DNA of 64,000 nucleotides, from contig NW_024881321.1 in the NCBI RefSeq assembly GCF_018691265.1, forward strand, positions 22,542,198-22,606,197, read 5' to 3'. The translations under genes and the position numbers were made by a program. The stretch comes from Tyto alba. Taxonomy: Eukaryota > Chordata > Aves > Strigiformes > Tytonidae. Positions 51,291 to 61,789 of this stretch are shown piece after piece; position 1 is the first letter of the stretch, and each line of letters begins with the position of its first letter. Below the pieces are notes generated by a model. That model was given only the letters and a program-made list of their open reading frames with translations, was not told the DNA's origin and did not search any database.

Positions 51291-51956
51291 TTAAACGATT
51301 TCCCTTAAATCATGTACGAGCCGGTATTTCCCATTTGGTTTCTTTACAGGCAGAATGGGGGTGTTAAAGGGTGACATACAAGGCTCTAAGATTCCTTGTG
51401 CTAATAATCGATCAATTTCTGGTTTTAATCCTCTCCGTCCGTCTAGGGAAATGGGATATTGCTTTACCCTCACAGGTATGTGGGGTTCAGAAACTTGGAT
51501 TTTAATCGGTGGGATTTCCAGTCTACTAATTGTGTCCGGAGAGTACCAGACATCGGGGTTAATTTGTTTTTGCTCATCCACGGTCAAAGGATAAGTAGAC
51601 ACTGTTAGCTCTTGATTTTTCACTTTAATTTCTAATTGTAATTCAACAATTAAATCTCGTCCTAGCAGATTAAATTCTGCTTCAGGGACGAGCAAGAGTT
51701 CACCCATTCCAAATTTATTTTCAGTTTCGAATACCACATTTTTGATTTTGTTTACTTTAAATGGTTCTCCTTTTGCCCCAATTACTTGTACTTTTTCCGG
51801 GGAAATTTTACATCCCTCAGGTATTTGTTTAATAGTCGATTTTTCAGCCCCAGTGTCTACTAAAAAGGTGAACTCTTGTTTATGGGGACCTATTTTTAAT
51901 TTTATCAAGGGCTCATGATGACTCCGGTCCCCTAAGATATAGAGCCCCTGGCTCTC
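51291..51956 (-). pseudogene. pol: First protease and start of reverse transcriptase
   Basis: In frame behind the gag UAG (51957-51959). Residues are counted from the codon at 51908. Protease: active site FLVDTGAEKST (Asp-Thr-Gly at about 18-20) and GRDL after EFNLL near 83. Then the RT N-terminus: HIPVRVKQYP, GILEPCMSPFNTPILPVKK, KYRLVHDLREIV. A TAA at 51291-51293 ends it before any polymerase motif; the YxDD box and palm domain do not occur anywhere in the provirus. The protease itself looks intact. Protease would be made as a Gag-Pol fusion by stop-codon readthrough, as in gammaretroviruses. Confidence 0.9.
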
Positions 51957-51959
51957 CTA
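51957..51959 (-). promoter_or_regulatory. Gag-pro UAG, candidate readthrough stop
   Basis: The single UAG separates nucleocapsid (RDEEILKTE) from protease, which follows in the same frame. This is the gammaretroviral expression mode. The UAG of the second module (50559-50561) is followed by GGG, close to the known readthrough context. Confidence 0.6.
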
Positions 51960-53029
51960 TTCCGTTTTCAATATTTCCTCATCCCTGATCCTTTCTCTGC
52001 AATTCTTCTTTATATGTCCCTTCTTTCCACAGTAAAAACAACATCTCTGTTCCTTCTTTACTACTACGTTCCCTTGTTTCGTTCCAGCAGATCTGTGTTT
52101 ACCAGTTCGTCCTTTACGATCCTCTCTGACCGCTGCTACCATCATTTTTACTTGTCGCTTGCTGCTCTCTTTCTCTCACCTTACATAGACTTTCTGAGCT
52201 TCTCTCAATAATTCATCCAACCCTCTATTCTGCCAGTCTTCTAACTTTTCAATCTTCTTTCTGATATCTTCCCATGATTTTGCCACAAACTGAGTTTTGA
52301 GGAGTGCTTGCCCTAAAGGGTCGTCTGGATTTACCCCAGAATACAGCTGAAGGGCTTTCCTCAGTCGTTCCAGCCACTCAGTAGGGCTCTCATCTTTCTT
52401 TTGCATTTCATTAAATGCTTTATTAATATTCTGGCCACAGGGTACTGCTTCTCTAATTCCCTGAATTACTATAGTTCTCAGGTCCTGCATATGAGTTCTA
52501 TGCACCGGATCCTGATTATCTCTATTAGGTCTTTGGAGTGGCCATTTAATATCCGCTTGAGGTCCCTGGGCATGTTGAGCATCCCACAGTCTCATTCCTG
52601 CTCGTCTAATCATATCTCTTTCCTCGGTAGTAAATAATTGACCAAGGATAGATTGCATCTCATCCCAAGTATAAAGGTTTGGTCCAAAAAATTGATTTAA
52701 TCTTTCTGCCACTCCGAGTGGGTCCTCAATTAAGTTTCCGATCTCGGTTCTTTTTAAAATCTCGTAGGTCAGCCGAGTTTAGGGGTACGGAAATATATCC
52801 GATCACGGGTTGAGGTCCCCCCATGGGTATTTCCCTTAGGGGGTACATCTGAGCTGCCCCTTTTTGGCTTCTAGTTACACGTCTAGGAGGAGGGGGAGAC
52901 TCTTGTTCCGACTCCGGTGGGGGAGTGGGCGCTCTGGGGACCTCTGGAGGGGCTGTGGGAGCAGGAGGGGAAATGTAAGGAGGGGGGGTTAGAAGGGTTT
53001 CGTCTAACCCTTCCTTCTTTTTCTTTTGT
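51957..53029 (-). pseudogene. gag: First gag: p12-like region, capsid, nucleocapsid
   Basis: After a frame change next to the matrix stop, the p12-like segment carries a late-domain PPPY (52975-52986) and a long proline-rich stretch (PPPRR). It enters capsid at MYPLREIP. A second frame change lies near 52750; the capsid body then runs from about 52740 to 52176 (YTWDEMQSILG, ERDMIRRAGM, LERLRKALQLY), stops at a TGA (52176-52178) and continues in the same frame to one zinc knuckle (CFYCGKKGHIKKNC, 51999-52040). Capsid forms the shell, nucleocapsid binds RNA, and PPPY recruits NEDD4-type ligases for budding. Two shifts and one in-frame stop make this copy non-functional. Confidence 0.88.
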
Positions 53030-53374
53030 TTAGTTTATTTCATTCAGCGGGTAAAGTCTAGCTCCCAGTCTTTTTAGCCACACTCCCGCATACTGACTTT
53101 CTTCCGGGTTAAGGGGTTTTTTATTATTAACCCAGAGATTTAATTGTTGCCTTATCCAATCTTCTTCTGACCCGCAGACTGGCCAAAAGACATTTTTAGA
53201 AATCTTCTTCCCTCCCCATATCTTAGTACAATATTCTATCATTTTCTGCTTATCTTTCCCTAGTGTTCCAGGGAAATATCTCCAATTGTCTAAGATATAT
53301 GCCAGAGGGGTATTCTTAGGTACAGTGGGTACCCTTCCCATGGGAGTCGAAGGCTTGCTGCCCTTCGCCCCCAT
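53030..53374 (-). pseudogene. gag: First gag: matrix
   Basis: Starts at the ATG at 53374 (MGAKGSKPS), chosen because Gly at position 2 and Ser at 6 give an N-myristoylation signal, as in gammaretroviral matrix; the open frame extends ten codons further upstream without such a signal. Internal features: LAYILDNWRYFPG, WPVCGSEEDWIRQQLNLW and LYPLNEIN before the stop at 53030. At 115 residues it has the usual length of a matrix domain. Matrix targets Gag to the inner plasma membrane. The frame should pass into the PPPY region but a shift at the stop prevents this. Confidence 0.88.
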
Positions 53375-53749
53375 CTTCTGGATTATCCACAAACACACAC
53401 TCACTCGCTCCCCTTGTTCCTGGCCCAGTCCCTCGCGGGAAATGGGAAACGCAGTACTTAAGGGTCCGCACTCGCTTGGTTCAGTATATCGAACCTCTCA
53501 TTCGCTATAATCCAGGAAACCCAATCCCGCCCGAACGGTAAACCCGCGAACAAATTCGCAATATACTTACGCGTCCTGCGTCTTCGTCCGGACTCCCGTG
53601 CACAGAATTTTTATGGGATTTTACCGGTTTCTCCTTTGCTCATTATTCTAGAATTTAGGTTCGTCGGTAAGGATGGGGTGGGCTATCAGTCGCGGGGCCG
53701 CGGATTGCCGCGGGGCGCCTCCCCGGAGGACAGAAGCCCACCGTTCCTT
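53375..53749 (-). other. Proviral leader (untranslated)
   Basis: Between primer site and gag start. GC-rich near the primer site (ccgcggccccgcg). Expected to hold the packaging signal; no structure was computed. Confidence 0.6.
53565..53570 (-). promoter_or_regulatory. Candidate major splice donor (GTAAGT)
   Basis: On the minus strand GACGC/GTAAGT, a perfect intron start, lies in the leader between primer site and gag, where retroviruses place the donor for env-type mRNA. Confidence 0.6.
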
Positions 53750-53767
53750 ATCCGAGTCACGGCACCA
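53750..53767 (-). other. Primer binding site, tRNA-His
   Basis: TGGTGCCGTGACTCGGAT on the minus strand, six bases behind the 5' LTR, complementary over 18 bases to the 3' end of vertebrate tRNA-His including CCA. Confidence 0.9.
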
Positions 53768-53773
53768 TGAAAT

Positions 53774-54170
53774 TGTTATAAATTGAGACCACAATGGATC
53801 ATAATCCAATTATAATTTTATTAATTATAGCAAGTAGAATATGAGCAAAGACAGCGCTGGACGGCAGGGGAGTCTGCGCTCCGCCAACTGCCGTACTGAT
53901 CAGTTCAAACAGTTCCTTTTTATACATTTTTACATCCGTGGTTGTCTTTGATCAGTACCCCTTCTGCTTGCACAAGTATCTGGTTTGTGTAAGCAATTGC
54001 GGTTATCTTATCTCACGCGGTCATCTTGTCTCACAGGTTATCTTGTCTCTCACAAGCGGTGTCTGGCAGCTATTTGCATAAGCAGTTTTTTTGTCTTTTG
54101 CCGCCTAACCTTTACATTGAGCTTAACATAAATTTCAATAAACAATACCCTTAGTTCATAGTTTCTTACA
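53774..54170 (-). repeat. 5' LTR of the provirus
   Basis: 397 bp, TG...CA, no mismatch seen to 45732-46128. TATA box at 53915-53924, AATAAA at 53817-53822, octamer at 54072-54079, three imperfect 18-bp GATA-type units (c/ggttatcttatctca-like, seen as AGATAAGATAACC on the minus strand) at 54000-54054. Confidence 0.95.
54000..54054 (-). promoter_or_regulatory. Three tandem GATA-type units in U3
   Basis: Three consecutive 18-19-bp units each contain GA(T/C)AAGAT(A/G)ACC on the minus strand; WGATAR matches occur in the first and third. The 3' LTR has the same at 45958-46012. An enhancer role is inference. Confidence 0.6.
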
Positions 54171-54175
54171 TCAGA
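54171..54175. repeat. Provirus target-site duplication (TCAGA), right
   Basis: Pairs with 45727-45731. Confidence 0.9.
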
Positions 54176-54695
54176 TCAGGTGCCATCACTGTCAACACAC
54201 AATAAATACCAGCAGGCTGTAGGGCCAGTGGGCTGTTCTTGCAGCTGCAAAGTATGATGATTTTGCTCCTCAGCATGGAAACCTAGTTAAAGTAATTAAA
54301 CTTGAGATTTATGAGTAGAAGAATAAGAAGTCATAGTGAGAGGTTGATGGGAAGAATGAATGTGGTTAAATGATTTCTACAAGTGTAAAGACAATAGAGT
54401 CTAGTTTAAAGTGATACAATTATGTATAAGAATCTACAAAGAAGCAGTCATTGAAGGAAATTGAAACAAGAGCTTATATAAGTGTATACATAATTTCTAA
54501 CTATCTACGTACTGAAAGCTTTAATTGAAGAAAATTACTTAAAAATTACAATGGTAGCCACTTCAAAATATAGAATATATTAAATGTTTTAAATATAATA
54601 TAGAGTGTCTCATTATGGAGATGTGTTGAAAAATATGCTTCGTTTCTCTCGCCCTCTTGATTTTCTTAGAGAAACAAACATTTGAATTAGAAATG
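54176..54695. other. AT-rich spacer between provirus and solo LTR
   Basis: No gene or repeat recognised. Confidence 0.5.
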
Positions 54696-54700
54696 CTAAA

Positions 54701-55300
54701 TGTGGTTTGGGCCTGATCGGCAGCCAACCACCGCAGCTAATCACCCTCCCTTCCCCCTCCCCACCTGGGAATGGGGGAGGGGATTAGAGGGGTGAAGGGA
54801 GACTTGCAGGCTGAGATAAGAACAGTTTAATAATGGCAATAAAACGAAAACAATAATGATGATGGGGGGAAAACAAAAAGAAATATATAAACAGGAAATG
54901 TACAGTGTAATTGCTCACCACCTGCTAACCAATATCCAGCCCGCTCCCGGCTAGCGACCCCAAGATACCAAGATCCCACAATCGCAATCCCGGAAGCGAG
55001 AGAGAGCTCCTTCCCAACCACCCCTCCTCTATATAGTGAGCATGACGTTCCATGATATGGAATATTTCATTGGCCAGTTAGGGTCAGGTGCTCTGGCCGT
55101 GCTCCCTCCCTGCTCCCTGTGCCCTTGCACATGGGCAGGACATGGAGAGTCGGAGAGTCCTTGAAGTCTCGGTAGCAGCTGAAAACATCAGTGTGCTATC
55201 AGCATTTTTCCCATACCAAACCCAAAGCTAAATCCAAAACACAGCACTCATCTAGTCCCTGAAAAGGAATATTAACTCTATTTCAGCCCAAACTAAGACA
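54701..55300 (-). mobile_element. Complete solo LTR with 5-bp duplication
   Basis: 600 bp, TG...CA, flanked by CTAAA (54696-54700 and 55301-55305). On the minus strand it starts TGTCTTAGTTTGGGCTG, has a TATA box (CTATATAG, 55029-55036), an ATTAAA poly(A) variant (54826-54831) and a U5 with 'gtctcccttcacccctc' followed by C-rich and G-rich text. Start and end match the LTR at 31398-31888. The insertion site is intact; no internal part remains. It is a different family from the provirus next to it. Confidence 0.88.
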
Positions 55301-55305
55301 CTAAA

Positions 55306-58300
55306 AAACCCCAACAAACTAAACAACAGAACTGGGGGTACTACAGTGAAAAGAAATAATGAATTAATTAAAAAAAACCTTGCTTTTCTAAAGTAAATAA
55401 AATTTCTAAAGGAATAATAAGCATGCAAAGAGCATAATAGTGATCTTTTGGCCATAAATAATCGCTAATAAAAGATTAACAATTCCTGACGAACAGAGTT
55501 TCTTTGGTCTTTTATCTTTGAGACTTTTACCCTTTTTGCCTTTTGTTTACATCTATATAATTTTCTTTGTTTATAGATTTATTGTACACATATATGCATA
55601 ATATAAGCATATAAGTATATATAGTATTTATATCTAGAAGGACCTTTTCCAATTAGATTTTGTGTTACTACTGTAAGTGTTTTGTTTCTTTGTTTTAATT
55701 TAGGTGTCATTTTCACTGGGGTATTACAACTTTTTTTTTTTTTTTTTTTGTGATGATGTTTGATAATTTTTATTTGTTATTTGATTCTCAGGATGGTGTT
55801 CATAAAATAAGTTCATAAAAAGTTTCAAAAATTAAGAAGAAACCTGGTCAGGCTTTGTGTGATAACCAATACAGACATGATAATTTGTGACAAAGTGGGT
55901 GATGCATATTCATTAAAAACTTTGTCTCTACTATTATTATTACATTGACAGCAGCCTTAAGTTAAGACTACATAGAGAAAATTAGTGTGGGAATTAATTG
56001 CATAAACATAGTCATCTGGTTCTATTTGATCACATCACGTGGTCTAAAGAATTCAAAATATGCACATGTGGTTGACAGCCATGTGATAGGGCTTACAGGA
56101 CACCCATGTCATTACGGAGCATCAACAGAAGGCTTGGAAGGGAATCATAAGAGTACTTCAGCTGACCCTGGATAGGCATTTGACCAAGTGAATTGCTGCC
56201 TGGTTGTGTGTCATCAGTAACTGGCCTACAGTAGTGTGGATATGCAACACACACTGTTGTGAGTTAGCTCATATTTTTGGTTTGAAGTAAAAACCAAGTT
56301 TTTGAACATAATTCAGCTGTAGAAATCTATGCTTAGCACGATGTTGAATGGATATTGATTCATATATATAAATAAAAGTAAGCATGCATTTCTAAGGTAG
56401 GTGTCTAAGATCTTGCACATATTTTTATTCACTATATCTTCTACAGTTTGAGTGTAGTTGTGACTTTAAAATGGGTGTCATGCCGTAGTATGACACACAC
56501 AATTAGTGTGCCATATGGTGCACAGTGCATTAAGCCATTTAAATGAGATTATCTCCTAAGTTTTTCCATTAACTAAACAAATCCAGCCAAGCAAACAAAA
56601 AACCTGCAGAACTAAAAAATACATAATACACTGGAGGGTGAGCATTTATCAGGTCATAGATGCATATTCTGAGCATGTTCCAACATAAAGATACATTGAC
56701 ATTGTATTCATATTTTCTCATCAATGTAATCCTACTGCTGAACTATTATATTCTCCAGAAAAGAAATACAGAATAGGATAATGTAAAATGCAAACAGAAA
56801 TTCATTAATCTTGGGGTTAATATCCAAGAAGATTTTTTTCCTGTATATACTAAAGCATTGATGAAGCTGCCTGTTTTGTCTTCCTCTTAGATAACTCAGA
56901 TCATCCTCTTAGACCTTTTGAATAAATATTTAGTATAGGAGAAGACAGAAATAGTAATATAGATTCGTGCATAAGTAAACTTTTCCTTCAGATCTAAATT
57001 AAATGTAGTAAAACTCTTTTTTCAGGTTTACAGTTCTTAATTTCTATCAAAAATGTCATGACATTGTTCTGGCTCTTATTTAGACTGATGCCCTGAAAAA
57101 AATAACCTGATAAAAGACATTACCACCCCACCCTACCCCCAAGATCCATGTGGTGAATATTTTTTGTTTGTTTGTTTTGGTTGTTTTTTTTTTTGTTCTC
57201 TAAAAATCTACCTAAAATATCAAACAATTGTTCTTTAGTCAAACCATGCTATTAATATACATTCATCCTTCAGATATTTGCATTTTCATCCATAGAGGCG
57301 GTATTTTATCTTTAAAGCATGTAGATCTTTTTATTTATTTCCAGGAGGAAAAAAAAAAAAAAAAAAAAAGAAAAAAAGTATGACTTGTCCAAAACCTAGG
57401 AAAGCTTTATAGTAAACCTCAGAGATGACTAAGTTCAAAAAAGTAAAAGAAAATAAAATCATCTTAAAGTGGAAATTCACCTTTGGTAAAGCCAGTGTTT
57501 ATGAACCATTGCAAGATTTCCAGCTACCAATGAGTAAAATGCTGCCAGTGAGTAAAATAATTCTTCGGTATTATATGCATTTCATAATTTCATAATTAAG
57601 AGAAAGTTATTATTGAGGTTCTCAGCTAGAGATAACTAAGTATATATAGTAAATCAGGGGGGAAGGAGGACATGGAAGATTTCCTTCACACAGACATAAA
57701 TTAACACTGCCTGAGATATCTCAAAGAAGGACTTATACATTCTGCTAAAGTATATTGTCTGGCAATTACAGTGAAATTTTCATGCACAAAGCTGGAAATG
57801 TGTTACTTGCTTTCATGCTTTTATTTTTTCTTTTGGTTTTTTTTTTTTTTTTTTCCAAAACTCAATCTACTGGATTCTTCAGGATAATCATATTGATTAA
57901 ATTAAGTTTGTAATACTGAGATTAATTATTTCTATATGGAAAAAATTGCTATTTGTAGGAAATACTGATTAGATGCCTGAGAGAAAATGACAAATGCAGA
58001 GAACAGAAGAAAGCATAAAACACTGAAAATGACCTTTTAAATAAAGCATGACTGAAATAAAAGTTTCTGCCATTTAAAACCCATTAATATCTCATGGATG
58101 TGCAAGCAAGATAAGATAGTGTTATGAGGTAATCAGATGAGGTAATCGCATATGAGGACAAAGCAGTGAGTCAAGAAACATTTTTTCTTCTTGTGCTGCC
58201 CTGAAAATTTGCCAGGTTAGGTCTATGAACTCTGTAGGAGGAACCTCACCACTCTGATATTGTTCAGTTTACATTACAGAACTAAGTGCAAATCAGTTTA

Positions 58301-59453
58301 GATTGTGTTGGCACTTGTCTTCTTGGACAGAAAGGATTGGGACAGGAATTGTCACTATGCAAGATCATTATAATGACCCATTTAACAGTGAGGATAGCAA
58401 AAAACACTCATTTGGGCTCAAGAAGATCCATCACAAAAGATCTGAGATAATTTTCCATAGCTCATTATAGGATAAGTGATGATTTGGACTAAATTCAACA
58501 TCTTTGAGAAATTATGTGCTTTGACTACTATGAACACAATAACTTTTCTGTAGAAGCCTTATGGCCCCACAATAGTACTTTTTGTGTAACACTCCTGTGC
58601 TCAGTTTGGTGTTCCCACCAGAGATCCTGGGTAGATGAGGGGGGTTTGTGTCCGGGTCACACATTTTAGAAACTTACAATAAAAATTACTGGCAGCTTCA
58701 TGAAATTCAAAGAGTTCTGTGTTCTGTCTTATTAAATGTTTATCACAGTACTGTTTTTTGCATGAAATTAGAAAATATTTCTTGATTACCCTTATTCTCA
58801 CTGTGGGAACACAGATTATATCTGACTTGAAATGAAAGAAGCCATTTCTTTGCAGTTACTGACAAAAAGTTATCTCTTAGATTTGCACTGCTAACATATT
58901 CATTTGGCTCCTATTGTATGCAAGGGGAAAATTTAATTTTTCCCCTGTGAAGCTGGAGTTTTCGAGACATGCATTAGATTACACAGTGAAACAAACAAAA
59001 ATATTTGACTAAAAGCTGTATGGATTATTAAGAATGATGCACAAGTAATACTGTTAAAATTTTCAGTTAGTGAAAATTTCATATGTAACAAAAATACTGG
59101 TAAAAAAACCTGGTATTGATATGTAGTTGGCAGCTATTTTTTTGTCACCAGCTTCATTAGATCATCAACAGAATGTCTACTATGAGCTATATAGCAAAGC
59201 AGAGTACAGGACTGGAACAGTTATTACAGATAATAAGATTCAAGATCACCATTTTGTATGGAAAGGAACAATGAGGAATATTTTAGAAACCAGATTCGTA
59301 TTATAGCAGTTTTTATGTTTTTATTACATTTTCTATTAGACAGAGTCCTTTAAAAATAAGGCTGAGTAGTTCATCTTGACTTGGAACAAGAGTTTTAATT
59401 AGACACCACTCAGGAACCATTCTAAACCCTATTTTCTATTATTGTGATTATTT

Positions 59454-59489
<36 letters not shown>

Positions 59490-61789
59490 TAAATACTTTA
59501 AAGTCTTTTCTAAACAGAAGAAATCACTATATCTCAGTCAACCAGAAATAATAAAGTTTTATCTGCTGCAAATTTCAACTGTTTCTGAAGGAGAAAATTC
59601 TAAAAGTAGTCACGACAAACACTGAAAACCAGCTGAAAGTTGACACAAACTTAGGACATTGCACATAACATAATTTTGCTCCATATAGACTTAACTTTCT
59701 AATGTTTCCTTTTTTTTTTTTTTGAAATAAACTGTAGAGAGATATATTGATATAATTTGGGCAACATGGTTGAGCTACTGATTGATTTGTTTTACGCTTT
59801 CCATCTTGTTTCATTCCATCTCCCATCATATGTGCATTTTTTCTCAACATTGTACACTCTTCAGAAAATGTACCATGTGTCTTTAATTTGTCATTGAAAT
59901 AAGCAACACTCATCAATAGGTCATCTAAATATATATTAGATGTTCATATGCTACAGCTTCTTTGCAGAGAGAACAACTGAATGATTAAGGATTTTTATTA
60001 GCTTTGCCATCATACAAACTTTATTTTATTTCTTCCAGGATTGATTCTCAATCAGCTGGACTTAACCTATGCCAAGTTTTCTTCAGAAAATATGAATTAA
60101 TTGTTTAGTCTTCAGTGCCAAATAAAATGCAAGTCAACTGCCTCTTTTACAGTCAAACTGAATTTTAAAAATTTGTAATGACCTCCCGTACTCTCTACAT
60201 TATATATTGCCTCCATTTTCAATGAAATATGGTCCTCTTGTTTTAAAAGAAAAAACAGAATAATGTAATTAAGTTCTTGGATTTCTTGTAGTAGCAACTG
60301 TAGCACAAGATTTAAAAATCAAAAGCACTTCCATAGATAAAAATGGCTTTCAGTAGTTTAGAATAGGAATTGCAGAGGTCACAATAATTTTAATGAAATC
60401 TCTTGTGTGCAATAACAATGTGTGTCCTATTTTATATTACAATATTAAGTCCTATATTATATGAGCTCATTTAGATGGTAGGTAGGTATCCATAAAGACA
60501 GTCAAAGAACTTCAAATTCAACTCAGAAGCAATCTTCCCTTTTATTTTTTTTTTTTCAGATGATTCCTGTATCATAACCTACAATACGTGATGCTGTGCT
60601 TTAGAACTAATCTTTCCGTTTACTTCAGAGTGTAAGCTGCAGTCAGACTGACAACTGAACAAAAAGGTTGCAATATAGATAATATTGCTCTTCTGTCTTT
60701 TATTTCCTATAGCCCCATCTGTATTTGAGTCTGTGGGATGAACTGATTGAAGACTGTGGTGTTTCACCTACTTTCAGGAAGTCTGAATAGCCAATTATAT
60801 TTCTTATGATAAAGAATCAAAGTGGAAGAAAAGTTCATCTCTGCAGGGTGAGTACCTCATTAGAGCATGAACATTGTGCAACTAAGAACAGGAAAAGTCT
60901 TGTATGTTTTCATACTGCAGCTATAATAAATGTTTCCTACAGTATATGCCATAAAGTTCTAAACAGCCTACATTTGGACATATCCACAAGCAAGTAAATT
61001 ATGTATTGAATCAAGAAAGAATATGTACTGTCATGGTTATTAAACAAGACAATATAATATAGGAGCTTTTTTTTTTTTTAATGATGCTTTTAGACTTTTC
61101 TTTCTCACTTTTCGGAAAAAACATACATGAAGTACAAAAGGTCTAAATCAACATTACAAGTAGAAACTAATACTCCTATACTACAGGTACTCTTAATTTC
61201 AATTTGATTCTTGGTAAATTGTCCCAATAACAAGGAACACATGAATTCCGTGATGCATTACATAGTTCTGGTAAAAATTCTTCAAAAACATCCTGACTTC
61301 ATATTTGGATAAGCTGTGAGTGACATCTTCCCTCTGTGTACCTTATCTTCTTTGAGAGGAGATGATGGTGAATAGGGAGGATGGGTCTCAGTACTTTCAA
61401 GGATAGTTACAATGTTTGGAATTTTTTTATGTAAGTTGATTGAAAGTACTGCAAAAAGACTATTAAAATGAATGACTAATGTACAACAAGGGAAAAAAAT
61501 GGTTGTATCTATATTCTATCACTCTTTTTGCATGAAATTTCTTATTTTCTGGGTTCTTTTTGCTTAGTTTTGTTTTTTGTTTTTAATAAAGTTATTATCT
61601 ATCATCAGTGTCTTCTACTTACATTAGCTTGTGAAAAAGAAATGACAAGAAGTTAGAGATTTCAGCTCAGATATCATGAATGCCTGCATACCAGACAATT
61701 TCCTATTTAGTCTTCATTAGCCTCAGTCCTGTTTGCTAATGTAAAAGAACTTGTTTCAATCCAAAAGCTAAACAATTCCAGACACAGCA
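55306..61789. other. AT-rich intergenic DNA with poly-A/T tracts
   Basis: Tracts: T-run about 55731-55750, T-run about 57185-57196, A-run about 57349-57369, T-run about 57838-57854, A-run 59460-59485, T-run about 59710-59723, T-run about 61066-61079. No supported gene. Confidence 0.5.

Larger units (their letters stand above)
45732..54170 (-). mobile_element. Gammaretrovirus-like mosaic ERV, full LTR to LTR
   Basis: An 8439-bp provirus on the minus strand: 5' LTR, tRNA-His primer site, leader, first gag-pro with the start of RT, second divergent gag-pro fragment, RNase H, integrase, an env-position region with small frames, polypurine tract and 3' LTR. Class I (gammaretrovirus-like) is inferred from the MGxxxS matrix start, PPPY, a single CCHC knuckle and protease following an in-frame UAG. 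The LTRs appear identical and the target duplication is intact, so the insertion is recent. The coding regions hold several stops, shifts and large deletions, so it cannot encode its own replication. Confidence 0.95.
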
